Assembly (NCBI GenBank): GCA_041641375.1
Contig: JBEPYM010000089.1
Location: 1 to 13,453 of the forward strand
Reading direction: 5' to 3'
DNA length: 13,453 bases
DNA from: Paenibacillus_AK sp041641375
GTDB lineage: Bacteria > Bacillota > Bacilli > Paenibacillales > YIM-B00363
Under the pieces are notes generated by a model. That model was not told the origin of the DNA, did no database searches, and saw nothing but the letters and a program-made list of their open reading frames with translations. Every line of letters begins with the position of its first letter. Position 1 is the first letter of the stretch. The translations under genes were made by a program, and so were the position numbers. Of this stretch, positions 1-8,001 are shown in pieces.

Positions 1-650
1 ATCGCTTCCCAGATGGTTCCCCTGTTCTCTACCTCCAGCTTCAAGAGACGCACGTTCCGCTGTCCGGCGGTTTCTCTTGTGAAGCTCACTGTCTTGTACA
101 CGAGTTTGGATTCCGTCTGCGACAGCGCGAATGACGCACCCCATGGAAGCACGGTGTGCGAAGTTTGTGCTCCAGCGCCAAGCGGAATATCAAGCAGCAC
201 CGTTTCCCGCTTCGGATAGACGTCCCAATTGACATGAACGAGGCGAAGCCCGGTCCATACGGGGGCATCCTTGCGCGGAATCGTCAAGAGATAGGTCAGC
301 TCCTCCGACGCGATCGGGAGCACGCCGCCCGCATTCGCTGTACTTGCCTGCAGAGTATAAGCAACCCCGCTTGCCGTGATGGCCCGAAGCTCAAAGTCCG
401 GAATTCGTCTTACCACATCGGACTCGTTTACCATTCGGATTGCTGCGCCGATCCGGTATCCGGCCCCCGTCTTTTCATTCGAGATTCCTTTCAATTCCGT
501 CTTCAAGCCGTTCGGCAGCTCGTAGCGGACGGACTCGGACATATATGTTTCACCGGGCGTCTGCGTGCCGCCGGAAGCGGCAGCCGGGACAACCGGCAGG
601 AGCAGGGTCAACGCCAGCGCGGCCGACCGTATCGATTTCCACATGTTCAC
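1..650 (-). CDS. Exported protein of unknown function, C-terminus outside window (partial)
   Basis: This open frame runs from about 650 to the left edge without a stop, giving 216 visible residues. It opens with MNMWKSIRSAALALTLLLPVVPAAASGG, a Lys/Arg n-region, a hydrophobic core and an Ala-rich signal peptidase I site, with no lipobox cysteine. The GTG at 650 is preferred because GAGAGGAGAG lies at the right distance; an ATG at 644 is the alternative. The rest reads as alternating strands, with phrases such as IRMVNESDVVRRIPDFELR and LLKLEVENRG that resemble each other and suggest extracellular beta-sandwich repeats. It begins 14 nt after the adaptor stop, and its ribosome binding site overlaps the adaptor's last codons, so it is very probably the third gene of the RND operon. 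I do not recognise the family. A secreted accessory or envelope sensor for the pump is a guess from position only. Confidence 0.75.
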   Translation of the reverse strand, partial: MNMWKSIRSAALALTLLLPVVPAAASGGTQTPGETYMSESVRYELPNGLKTELKGISNEKTGAGYRIGAAIRMVNESDVVRRIPDFELRAITASGVAYTLQASTANAGGVLPIASEELTYLLTIPRKDAPVWTGLRLVHVNWDVYPKRETVLLDIPLGAGAQTSHTVLPWGASFALSQTESKLVYKTVSFTRETAGQRNVRLLKLEVENRGTIWEA

Positions 651-664
651 GCGTTTCTCTCCTC

Positions 665-1933
665 TCATTTCGCCAGAGTAACCTTTTCTTTATCCTTCAG
701 CTGATGCTGACCCGAAACGACGATGTAGTCGCCTTCCTTCACACCCGATACGATCTCCTGCTTCAGCTCCTTCAGCCTACCAAGCTCAACCTTGCGCTTG
801 GATACCGTTTCGCCTTCCAGCACGAATACGTAAGCCGATCCGCTTTCACGAACAATGCTACTGGTCGGAATGGCGGGAACGGTCTGATCCTGGTCGGTAT
901 TCAGCAATACCTGCGCCTTCATGCCAGGCTTCACAGCCTGATCTGCATTCGCCGCTTCCAGCTCAAGCGTATAGGTTTTCGTATGAATGTTGACAACCGT
1001 AGACAGGAACGTAACCGTCGCGGTTCTGCGTTCCTTCGTTCCGGCAATATAAAACTGCAGCTGCTGCTTGCCGCGCACCTTGGCGGCATTCAAGTCAGAC
1101 AGCTCGGCGACCAGCTTAACTGGATCGGTCTGCTGCACCTGCGCAGCCTGCATGCCTTGCGAAACGGTCATTCCTGACCTGAATGGGAAATAAGTCAGCA
1201 CACCGCTCATCGGCGCTTTAATTTCATAATTAGCGAGCGCACGCGTCGCCTCCTGAATGCCGATGTCGGCGGATTGCAGCTGCACCTCGAGCGGCTTGAT
1301 GCTATTGCTCGTCTCGTAAGTAGCCAGCTTGTTCCGCAAGCTGTCCAAATCCATCTGCTGATTGTTGTATTGGGTTTCGAGCTGAACAAGTTGATCCGTC
1401 GTCACCTTGCCGAGATCGTATTCGTTTTTCGCCCGATTGTACAGCTTAGCCGATTCCTTCACGGCTGCATCCAGCTTCGCAACGGAATTTACCAGCTCGG
1501 TTCGTCCGTTCGCGATATCCAGTCTCGCCTTTTCCAGATCGGCAACCGCCTTCGATTGACCGAGGCGCGCCTTCGCAACCTGAAGCTCGGCATCCGCAGC
1601 ATCGATCCGCAGCAGCACCTCGCCCTGCTTGACGGTATCTCCCCGCTTCTTCAGCACTTCCTTGATATCGCCGGATGCCTTGAGCACCACATCCATATGG
1701 AGCGAAGGCTGCACATCGGCCACCGCTTCATCCGGCTCGGCGATTTTCAGCTTCTCTACCTTCTCGACCTTCACTGCAATGGTTTTCTTTTCTTCGGCTG
1801 CTTCCTGTGCAGGCGGCTCCGCCGAGCAGCCCGCGAGCAGCGATCCGATCAAGCATGCCGAGACGCATATCGCGCCAAGCCGCTTGACCGTGAGCGTCGA
1901 TGCGCCACGTTGTTCCCTGTTTCTTGGTACCAT
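665..1933 (-). CDS. RND efflux membrane-fusion/adaptor lipoprotein (HlyD family)
   Basis: This is a periplasmic-adaptor-type subunit which, in a Gram-positive cell, is anchored to the outer face of the membrane and works with the RND pump encoded just upstream. The frame can open at 1954, but AAAGGAG sits inside that extension, 9 nt before the ATG at 1933, so 1933 is chosen (422 aa). The N-terminus has a hydrophobic stretch ending in SLLAGC, a good lipobox, followed by a Glu/Ala/Pro-rich linker. Next come a split biotinyl-lipoyl-like half (KASGDIKEVLKKRGDTVKQGEVLLRI), a long Ala/Leu/Lys/Glu coiled-coil hairpin (about residues 110-210), the second lipoyl half (IKAPMSGVLTYFPFRSGMTVSQG), a beta-barrel domain and a C-terminal membrane-proximal domain ending KEGDYIVVSGQHQLKDKEKVTLAK. 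The TAA of the pump gene overlaps the rejected start by one base and leaves 20 nt to the chosen start. Family and partner are clear; the substrate is unknown. Confidence 0.9.
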   Translation of the reverse strand: MVPRNREQRGASTLTVKRLGAICVSACLIGSLLAGCSAEPPAQEAAEEKKTIAVKVEKVEKLKIAEPDEAVADVQPSLHMDVVLKASGDIKEVLKKRGDTVKQGEVLLRIDAADAELQVAKARLGQSKAVADLEKARLDIANGRTELVNSVAKLDAAVKESAKLYNRAKNEYDLGKVTTDQLVQLETQYNNQQMDLDSLRNKLATYETSNSIKPLEVQLQSADIGIQEATRALANYEIKAPMSGVLTYFPFRSGMTVSQGMQAAQVQQTDPVKLVAELSDLNAAKVRGKQQLQFYIAGTKERRTATVTFLSTVVNIHTKTYTLELEAANADQAVKPGMKAQVLLNTDQDQTVPAIPTSSIVRESGSAYVFVLEGETVSKRKVELGRLKELKQEIVSGVKEGDYIVVSGQHQLKDKEKVTLAK

Positions 1934-1953
1934 CGTATACGGCTCCTTTGCCA

Positions 1954-4900
1954 TTAAGATTGGATAGTCGGCGCTGCCGGTTCGCTGCGTGAGAAGCGCC
2001 TGGACATTCGGTTCTTGATTCGTTCGTTCAGCTCATATACCGTCGGCACAACGACAAGCGTAAGCAGAGTAGAGGTGGTGAGTCCGCCGATTACGACGAC
2101 AGCGAGACCCTTGGACATAAAGCCGCCCTGCGAAAGTCCGAGCGTCAGCGGTACGAGCGTAATAAGCGTCGTCACTGTCGTCATTGCAATCGGCCGCAAT
2201 CTGGAAACTCCCGCTTCAAGCAAGCTTTCCCGAACGCTAACACCCTCTTCACGAAGCTGCTGCACCCGTTCAATCAGAACGATTGCATTAGCGACTACGA
2301 TACCTACCAGCATCAGGAAGCCGATCAACGACGTCACACTTAGCGTTTCGTTCGCGATAAGCAGGCCTAGCAATCCCCCGATGACCGCGAGCGGCAGCGA
2401 GAACAGGATGGCGAACGGCGCACTTGCATTGCCGAATGTGATGACGAGAATCAGATAGACAATAAAGATGGAAGCGGTGATAGCCATAAACATCTCTTCG
2501 AAGCTCTTCTGAATTTCGTCGGCGGCACCCTTCACCTGGCGCTTGACGCCGCTTGGCAGCTCCAGCTCCTTCAGCGAAGCGGCTACCTTCGCGCTGACGC
2601 CTCCCTTATCCGCGCTATTAATGGCCGCCGTGACCGTTACGTTCTGCTCCTGCATGTCGCGGCTGATCCGGATCGGAGAGTTGACCTGCTTGACGTGGGC
2701 AATCTCGTGCAGCTGCACCGTCTGGCCTGTCTGTGTCCGGAGCGGAATGCTGCCGACCTTCTCAAGCGAGTTGATGTGCACCGAACCCACTTCAATGTTC
2801 GCCTTGTACAAGATGTTGTCCAGTCTGATCTCGCCAAGCGATTCCTTGTCAAGCCAGCTCTTCACCGTATCGTATACTTGCGCGACCTGAAGTCCGTGCG
2901 TTCTCGCTTTCTCGTGGTCAACCGCGATATCAAGCTCCGTTTTGGAATCGTCGAGGCTGTCCTTGATATTGCTCAGCTCCGGGAATTGCTTGAGCTTCTC
3001 TTTCACTAGTATCGCGCCTTGCTTCAATGCATTCGGATCCTCGCCCTTCAGCGTATACGTGAACCCGCTGCTCGAATCGGCAGGTGTAATCGACAGCACC
3101 TGACCGAAGACGCTGGAGCCCTTCGGAAGGTGGAATTCAAACAGCTCCGTTGTCCGCTTGATTGCCTTCTGCGGATTTGTTTTCTCCGCCGCTCTAGCGA
3201 TAATGTTCGCGCGGTACGGAAACTGATCCGCCGACCAGGCGTACCCGACCATACTTTCAATAAAGTCGAAGGTCGGCGCGCCGCCCGGCTCCTTCATTGA
3301 AACCATGAGCGCTTCAAGCTCCTTGAGCTTGGCGTCCGTTTTCTCCAAAGACATCTCGCGAGGCAGCAGCACCTCGAAGTTCAAGCTCTTGTCGGCATCG
3401 CTCTCCGGCATGAAGGCGACAGGAAGCACCGGTACGATTAACACGATAGAGACAATCAGAATCATTGCCGAGCTGGTCAACGTTTTGACCGGGTTGTTGA
3501 GCGACCAAAGCAGCATACGCCGATACCGGACGTAAACCTTGCCGTCCTGCGTGCTTCCGGTGCTTGCCAGCTTCGTATCCCGCATGACGAGCAGCTTCGC
3601 CATCATCGGAATCACGGTTACAGCGACCAAAGTTGACGCCAGGAGTGCGACGCAAGTCGTAATGGCGAACGGACGAAATACTTCTCCAACCACACCGCTG
3701 ACCATCCCGAGCGGGAAAAAGACAGCGCAGCTTGTGATCGTCGTCCCCCACAATCCGAGCGACACCTGCGAAACAGCCTCCAGAATGACGGAGTCTCCCC
3801 GCTGCTGCGCCTTCTGCAGCTTGCTGTAAATATTCTCGATCACGACGATACTGTCATCGACGATACGCCCAATCGCAATTACAATACTGCCAAGCGTCAT
3901 AATATTAAGCGAGATTTTCAAATAGGCCATCGCAATCATGGTAAGCAGGATCGAAATCGGCAGCGAGACGATGACAATGAGAGTCATCTTGATGTTGCGA
4001 AGGAACAGGAAGATCATGAGCGAAGCCAGAACCATACCCGTTAAGCCTTCCATCATCATGCCGTTGATCGAGTTCTTGATTTCGGTCGCTCCATTCAGCA
4101 CGATCTCGAATTTAACCTGCGGCAGCGTCCGCTTCCAATCCTCGATCAACACATCCGCCGCTTCGGAAAATTCGACAACATTCGCCGATTTCGTCTTGAA
4201 CAGATGAACGGCGATTGCCGGCTTGCCGTCAAATCGGGTAATAAATTTGCCGCGATTAATCGATTCAATTGTCGAAATCTGACTGAGCAGCAATGAAGTG
4301 CCGCTCGGTGTCGTCAGCGACAGCCGCTCCAGCGCGTACACCGTGTCAAAATTGCCGCGCACCCTGGCCATCTGATTGCTTCCGTCAAAATCAACCGATC
4401 CTGCCGGGACCGACATAAGCGCCGACTTGACCGCTCCCGCCACCTGTGACGGGGAAAGTCCGTAGCTGTTCATCGCGTCGCCGTTCAGCTTGATATCGAT
4501 CGTTGCTTCCTGATCGCCGACGACGTCGATGTGATCGAGTCCGCGGATCGTATTAAAGCCGGGCACGATCGTTTCCTTCAGCACCTTGTCTAGCTCCGCT
4601 CGATTCAATTCATCCGAATACAAGGACAAATAGTAAATCGGCGTTGAAGAGAAGCCCTGCGTTAGCACACGCGGCCGTTCGGCCGACTGCGGCAGCTTGA
4701 CGTTCGTGAGCAAGCTCTCCACGTCGCGCTTGACGTCTTCCGGCTTCTTCCCCTGGGTCAGCTCAATCACGACCTGGGAGATATTGTCGCTCGACGAGGA
4801 CGTCAAATTTTTGATGCCGTCCATGTTGGCCACGGCTTTCTCAATCGGCTTCGTAACCTGCTCCATGACATCCTTCGGCGGCGCCGGGTATGTCGTCAGC

Positions 4901-5043
4901 ACCACGACCACCGGGAAGGAAACGTCCGGCATGCTTTCAACCTTCAATATGGATGCGGAGTAGCTCCCCGCCCCGAACAGCAGCAGGATGACAATGAGCA
5001 CCGCCACCACATTCTTCATCGAAACTTCGGTGATTTTGTTCAT
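1954..5043 (-). CDS. RND-family multidrug/lipopeptide-type efflux transporter (SwrC/AcrB-like)
   Basis: This is an inner-membrane, proton-driven efflux pump of the HAE-RND family, close in style to Bacillus SwrC/YerP. The frame is open from 5100 through a TTG, but the ATG at 5043 is preferred: GGAGG lies 11 nt upstream and the protein then begins MNKITEVSMKNVVAVLIVILLLFG, the usual cytoplasmic lead plus TM1. Length is 1029 aa, normal for the family. The two-fold repeat is visible: TM1, a large porter loop (about 33-330), TM2-6, then TM7, a second loop and TM8-12. The TM4 proton-relay pair is present as GRIVDDSIVVIENI (D396, D397), and the second half has the matching LVGIVVANAIVLIERV. It is the first gene of the operon, followed by its adaptor. 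No outer-membrane TolC partner is needed or seen. The substrate cannot be read from sequence; amphipathic antibiotics or self-made lipopeptides are reasonable from SwrC precedent. Confidence 0.93.
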   Translation of the reverse strand: MNKITEVSMKNVVAVLIVILLLFGAGSYSASILKVESMPDVSFPVVVVLTTYPAPPKDVMEQVTKPIEKAVANMDGIKNLTSSSSDNISQVVIELTQGKKPEDVKRDVESLLTNVKLPQSAERPRVLTQGFSSTPIYYLSLYSDELNRAELDKVLKETIVPGFNTIRGLDHIDVVGDQEATIDIKLNGDAMNSYGLSPSQVAGAVKSALMSVPAGSVDFDGSNQMARVRGNFDTVYALERLSLTTPSGTSLLLSQISTIESINRGKFITRFDGKPAIAVHLFKTKSANVVEFSEAADVLIEDWKRTLPQVKFEIVLNGATEIKNSINGMMMEGLTGMVLASLMIFLFLRNIKMTLIVIVSLPISILLTMIAMAYLKISLNIMTLGSIVIAIGRIVDDSIVVIENIYSKLQKAQQRGDSVILEAVSQVSLGLWGTTITSCAVFFPLGMVSGVVGEVFRPFAITTCVALLASTLVAVTVIPMMAKLLVMRDTKLASTGSTQDGKVYVRYRRMLLWSLNNPVKTLTSSAMILIVSIVLIVPVLPVAFMPESDADKSLNFEVLLPREMSLEKTDAKLKELEALMVSMKEPGGAPTFDFIESMVGYAWSADQFPYRANIIARAAEKTNPQKAIKRTTELFEFHLPKGSSVFGQVLSITPADSSSGFTYTLKGEDPNALKQGAILVKEKLKQFPELSNIKDSLDDSKTELDIAVDHEKARTHGLQVAQVYDTVKSWLDKESLGEIRLDNILYKANIEVGSVHINSLEKVGSIPLRTQTGQTVQLHEIAHVKQVNSPIRISRDMQEQNVTVTAAINSADKGGVSAKVAASLKELELPSGVKRQVKGAADEIQKSFEEMFMAITASIFIVYLILVITFGNASAPFAILFSLPLAVIGGLLGLLIANETLSVTSLIGFLMLVGIVVANAIVLIERVQQLREEGVSVRESLLEAGVSRLRPIAMTTVTTLITLVPLTLGLSQGGFMSKGLAVVVIGGLTTSTLLTLVVVPTVYELNERIKNRMSRRFSRSEPAAPTIQS

Positions 5044-5117
5044 CGCGTACAAGCCCTCCGTCGTAGGTTCGTCTTTCACGCACCGTCTGGTTCCGTGCAA
5101 TCAAAGCGTCAATCCTC

Positions 5118-5162
5118 ATCTTAGCAGACAAACCGGTTATACTTACCTAAAATCTTCCTAAA
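5118..5162 (-). promoter_or_regulatory. RND operon promoter with 11-bp-phased TTTAGG direct repeats
   Basis: Reading the minus strand, TTTAGG occurs at 5162-5157 and again at 5151-5146, exactly 11 bp apart, within TTTAGGAAGATTTTAGG. A plausible -10, TAAGAT, follows at 5123-5118, 22 bp after the second repeat; there is no good -35. An alternative -10 is TATAAC at 5141-5136. The first repeat starts 4 bp past the stop codon of the SLC13-like gene, so there is no room for a terminator and read-through from that gene is possible. The geometry (phased repeats, weak -35) matches activation by an OmpR/PhoB-type winged-helix response regulator. The same pattern precedes the gene at 8002. Confidence 0.5.
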
Positions 5163-5166
5163 GAGT

Positions 5167-7821
5167 TCAGCCGAGCAGTCCCATCATGCCCCAGAACGGC
5201 AGGCTTGCACATACGGCAAGCAGGACGGCACCCGCAAAAAACCAGGCCAGCTTCCTCCCCTGGGCATGGGTGAATGCCTTCTCGTCAGAGGTGAAATAAG
5301 CAGCCATGTAGGATTGCGACTGATACGACAGAAAGAAAGGACTGGAGCAAAGCAGCACGATAAAAATGATGACCCACGGGTGAATGCCCGTAGCATCCGC
5401 CAGCGGCATTAAGGTTACAGTAAACAGAATGACGGCGGGAGCGCCCGCAATTATGAACGAGCTGGCAAAAATGACCGCAACCAGCGTCGGCAGCAGCAGC
5501 CATGGGTCGGCGGCGACCGGACCGAGCGCACCTAGCAAAATGCCCGAGAACCACTTGATCACGCCGAGATCGGCAGCCACCTTCGAAAAGCTGATCGCCA
5601 CCCCAAGGTGAAGCATGGAGGAAAAGTCGATGCCGCTGCGCAGAGACCGGCTGTCAAGCACCCCGCCAAGCACGAGCATGACCATGCCTAGCAGCATAAT
5701 CCATAGGCCGGCGATGCCGTGTACAGGCTGCAGCGCCTGCAGCGCAACGACGAGCACAAGCACGGCGAGCGTCGTCTTCTCCTGACGCGTCATGCCGCCA
5801 AGCATGTACAGCTGCTCGGCGACCAGCTGCTCAGACAGACGGCCGCTAATCGGTTCCGGCGGAAACATCCGCATGAGCACAATCAGCATCGTAGCGGCCA
5901 GCACCAGGAACGGCGGCAGCGCGAACCACGCCCAGGCGGCAATTCCGAAGCTGTGCTGAGGGACAAGGCCGACCGCGAGGAAATTGTTGACGCCAGCTGT
6001 CAGAAAGAACGGCGTAAAACAGCTGAAGAACACAAACGACGTAAGCACAAGACCGGCCGAGCCACGGCTGTGCTTGCCGAAGCCGAGCGCGTCGGCGACG
6101 CTGACTGCAATCGGCGTTGCAAGAATGACCTTCGTCAAGCCGGACGGGATAAACGGATTGATGGTAAGTCCCGTCGCCACAAGCCCGGTCAGCTGTCCCC
6201 GGTACGTCTTGGGGAACGCCTTTAGTACATATAAGGAAGCCCGATACATCAGTCCCGATTTTGATATGGCGACACCAACCGCCAGCGCTGCTGCGATGTA
6301 GAGCCAGAGCTCGCTGGAGAAGCCCTGCAGGGCGAGTGCAGGCTGCGCAAGCCCAAACAGCGCCCAGCTCGTGCACATCAGCAGGGATACGAGGTAATCC
6401 GGCATCCAGTTCACAATCCATAGCAGGACGGCCGCAAGCGTAATGCCGATGAACGTCATTCCGGCGCGGTCGAGTCCGTCGAACGGCGCCATCATGCTGA
6501 ACGCAGCGACGGAAGCGGCGGCGGCAGACCCTGAGAGAAGTGGCGTCAGCCGGTTGCGCTTGAACAGGCCGACTGCACTCTGCACGAGGCTGAATCGCTT
6601 GGCGCTCTCGTAGCTGAGCTTCGCCATCGCAAAAGCGCGGTCGCCGTCATCGCCACGCATAGCCCCTTCCAGCGCGGTACGGTCAAGTCCGAGCGGTCCC
6701 GATTCATAGCTGCCTCCAACCGCCAGATTCATATATGCAATCGCCTTGTGGCGGTAGCCGAGCTTCGTGCAAATCTCCACCATTTTCTCGCAAAGCTCGG
6801 AAAACTGGCGTGCCGTGAAGCGGTGCGGATGCTGCTCGATCGCGCGCTCCAGCCGGGGATAGGCGTTCTCAGGCTCGAGCTGGCTGATCATACGCCGAAG
6901 CAGCTCGTAATAGGTAAACAGGATGTCGTCTGGACATGCCGCCAGCAAGGCCGGCAGCTCAGCGTCCGCGAACGGCGGAGCTTCTCCCGCTGGACGGCTT
7001 TCGTAGCAGGAGGCCAGCGTTACGCAAGCCTCCTCGAACCTGCCGTGCTCCTTCAGCAGCAGCACGCCGTCTCTTACTCGAGCGGATTCGAGGAATCGCT
7101 CGACCAATGCGACAAGAAATTGCTCCCTCTTCTCTATGGACAGTTCAACGTTAGCAACGGCGGCAATGACCCGTTTGGTGGAAAGCGGTGTTCGGTAATA
7201 GCCCGAATCACCAAAGCGTTCCACCAGGTGGGGGTAGGCATCTGCCGCCTCTTGCAGCTTCTGCGGGAGTGAATCGGATTCCAGAATCGCCGCCAGATCC
7301 TCTGCGCTGCACCCGTCCGTCATTGCACAGAAAAAAATAGCCCGCCGCAGCTCCGGCGACAGATGGGCCAGCGAAGACCGCACCATATCAAACCGCATAC
7401 CGTTCGTCTCATGCAGGCTCGCGTTCGTCCGCACAAGACGGTCGCAAAGCAGCCGTGTAAAGAAGGCTGCGACCGTCGTATGCTCGGAGACAAGCTCCTC
7501 GAACACCTCGGGACTTATGCGATACAGGATGGAGTCGCGGATTGCCGACGCCGCAGCCGAACGCGGCTCCCCTGTAAACAGCGACATCTCCCCAAGCGTG
7601 TCCCCTTCCCCCAGAATACTCAGCGTTTGCTTACGACCTCCTGGCGCTTCCAAGTAAATTTCAACAGCGCCCTTGGCGATCACGTACATCCCGTCGCCGC
7701 TCTCGCCTTTCGCAAAAATCGGCGATCCATGTCGAAACTCGCATTTATCCATTTTGCCAAGCAGTCTCGATCGTTCAACCGCATTTAAGCCGTTAAATAA
7801 CGCCATACCCTCAAATGACAT
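5167..7821 (-). CDS. Fusion: cyclic-nucleotide-binding domain + helical region + SLC13/DASS-like permease
   Basis: A large membrane protein with a cytoplasmic sensor. The ATG at 7821 is chosen because TGGAGTGA lies 9 nt upstream; the frame extends to a TTG at 7908, but that overlaps the divergent regulatory repeats. The product is 884 aa. Residues 8-115 form a CAP_ED/cNMP-binding beta-barrel: a glycine at each strand turn, then a phosphate-binding-cassette-like LGEMSLFTGEPRSAAAS (76-92) with the expected Glu (E78) and Arg (R87). Residues about 140-430 are polar and helical without a family I can name. From about 430 to the end there are roughly 11-12 hydrophobic segments in the order of an SLC13/DASS (ArsB/NhaD superfamily) carrier. 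The two re-entrant hairpins, which usually carry SNT, read FIPSGLTKVI (557-566) and IIAGAPAVIL (790-799). The domain order is clear. Direct gating of transport by cAMP, c-di-AMP or another ligand is inference, and the substrate is unknown. It is divergent from the genes at 8002-10337. Confidence 0.85.
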   Translation of the reverse strand: MSFEGMALFNGLNAVERSRLLGKMDKCEFRHGSPIFAKGESGDGMYVIAKGAVEIYLEAPGGRKQTLSILGEGDTLGEMSLFTGEPRSAAASAIRDSILYRISPEVFEELVSEHTTVAAFFTRLLCDRLVRTNASLHETNGMRFDMVRSSLAHLSPELRRAIFFCAMTDGCSAEDLAAILESDSLPQKLQEAADAYPHLVERFGDSGYYRTPLSTKRVIAAVANVELSIEKREQFLVALVERFLESARVRDGVLLLKEHGRFEEACVTLASCYESRPAGEAPPFADAELPALLAACPDDILFTYYELLRRMISQLEPENAYPRLERAIEQHPHRFTARQFSELCEKMVEICTKLGYRHKAIAYMNLAVGGSYESGPLGLDRTALEGAMRGDDGDRAFAMAKLSYESAKRFSLVQSAVGLFKRNRLTPLLSGSAAAASVAAFSMMAPFDGLDRAGMTFIGITLAAVLLWIVNWMPDYLVSLLMCTSWALFGLAQPALALQGFSSELWLYIAAALAVGVAISKSGLMYRASLYVLKAFPKTYRGQLTGLVATGLTINPFIPSGLTKVILATPIAVSVADALGFGKHSRGSAGLVLTSFVFFSCFTPFFLTAGVNNFLAVGLVPQHSFGIAAWAWFALPPFLVLAATMLIVLMRMFPPEPISGRLSEQLVAEQLYMLGGMTRQEKTTLAVLVLVVALQALQPVHGIAGLWIMLLGMVMLVLGGVLDSRSLRSGIDFSSMLHLGVAISFSKVAADLGVIKWFSGILLGALGPVAADPWLLLPTLVAVIFASSFIIAGAPAVILFTVTLMPLADATGIHPWVIIFIVLLCSSPFFLSYQSQSYMAAYFTSDEKAFTHAQGRKLAWFFAGAVLLAVCASLPFWGMMGLLG

Positions 7822-7910
7822 TCGCAAATTCACTCCAGGTCTCGCAAAGTAGTCGATGATACCTAAATGGTAAACCATCCAGCCCATTCCGTCTTTGCCG
7901 AAGCGCAAAT

Positions 7911-7965
7911 TTTAACGAATCTTTAGGAAAATTTTAACTTGGGCAAGTTCCGTATCCCGTATAAT
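7911..7965 (+). promoter_or_regulatory. Promoter of binding protein/SDF operon with three 11-bp-phased repeats
   Basis: TTTAAC at 7911-7916, TTTAGG at 7922-7927 and TTTAAC at 7933-7938 are spaced exactly 11 bp start to start. The wider 10-mer AAATTTTAAC appears twice, at 7907-7916 and 7929-7938, 22 bp (two helical turns) apart. A perfect -10, TATAAT, is at 7960-7965, 21 bp after the last repeat, and the -35 position (ACTTGG, 7937-7942) is poor. This is the layout of an activator-dependent promoter bound by an OmpR/PhoB-type response regulator. The repeats resemble but do not match the Bacillus PhoP TTAACA box. The ribosome binding site AGGAGAGG follows at 7982-7989. Confidence 0.6.
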
Positions 7966-8001
7966 TTGGATTGATGATACGAGGAGAGGTGTACACCAGG
8001 T

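Noticed and set aside
1934..1954. Adaptor start at 1954, giving a one-base stop/start overlap with the pump
   Set aside because: The seven extra codons contain the AAAGGAG that serves the ATG at 1933.
156..1957. Plus-strand open frames opposite the RND operon
   Set aside because: They are Arg-rich or low-similarity shadows of the well-supported minus-strand genes.
5044..5100. Extension of the RND pump to a TTG at 5100
   Set aside because: The extra 19 residues are hydrophilic and unlike RND N-termini, and GGAGG precedes the ATG at 5043.
7822..7908. N-terminal extension of the cNMP/SLC13 gene to a TTG at 7908
   Set aside because: No ribosome binding site precedes the TTG, the added residues fit no part of a cNMP domain, and it would run up against the divergent regulatory repeats. 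TGGAGTGA before the ATG at 7821 decides the start.
7911..7938. Assignment of the phased repeats to the Bacillus PhoP box
   Set aside because: The 11-bp phasing fits, but the hexamers (TTAACG, TTAGGA, TTAACT when shifted) do not match TTAACA well enough to name the regulator.
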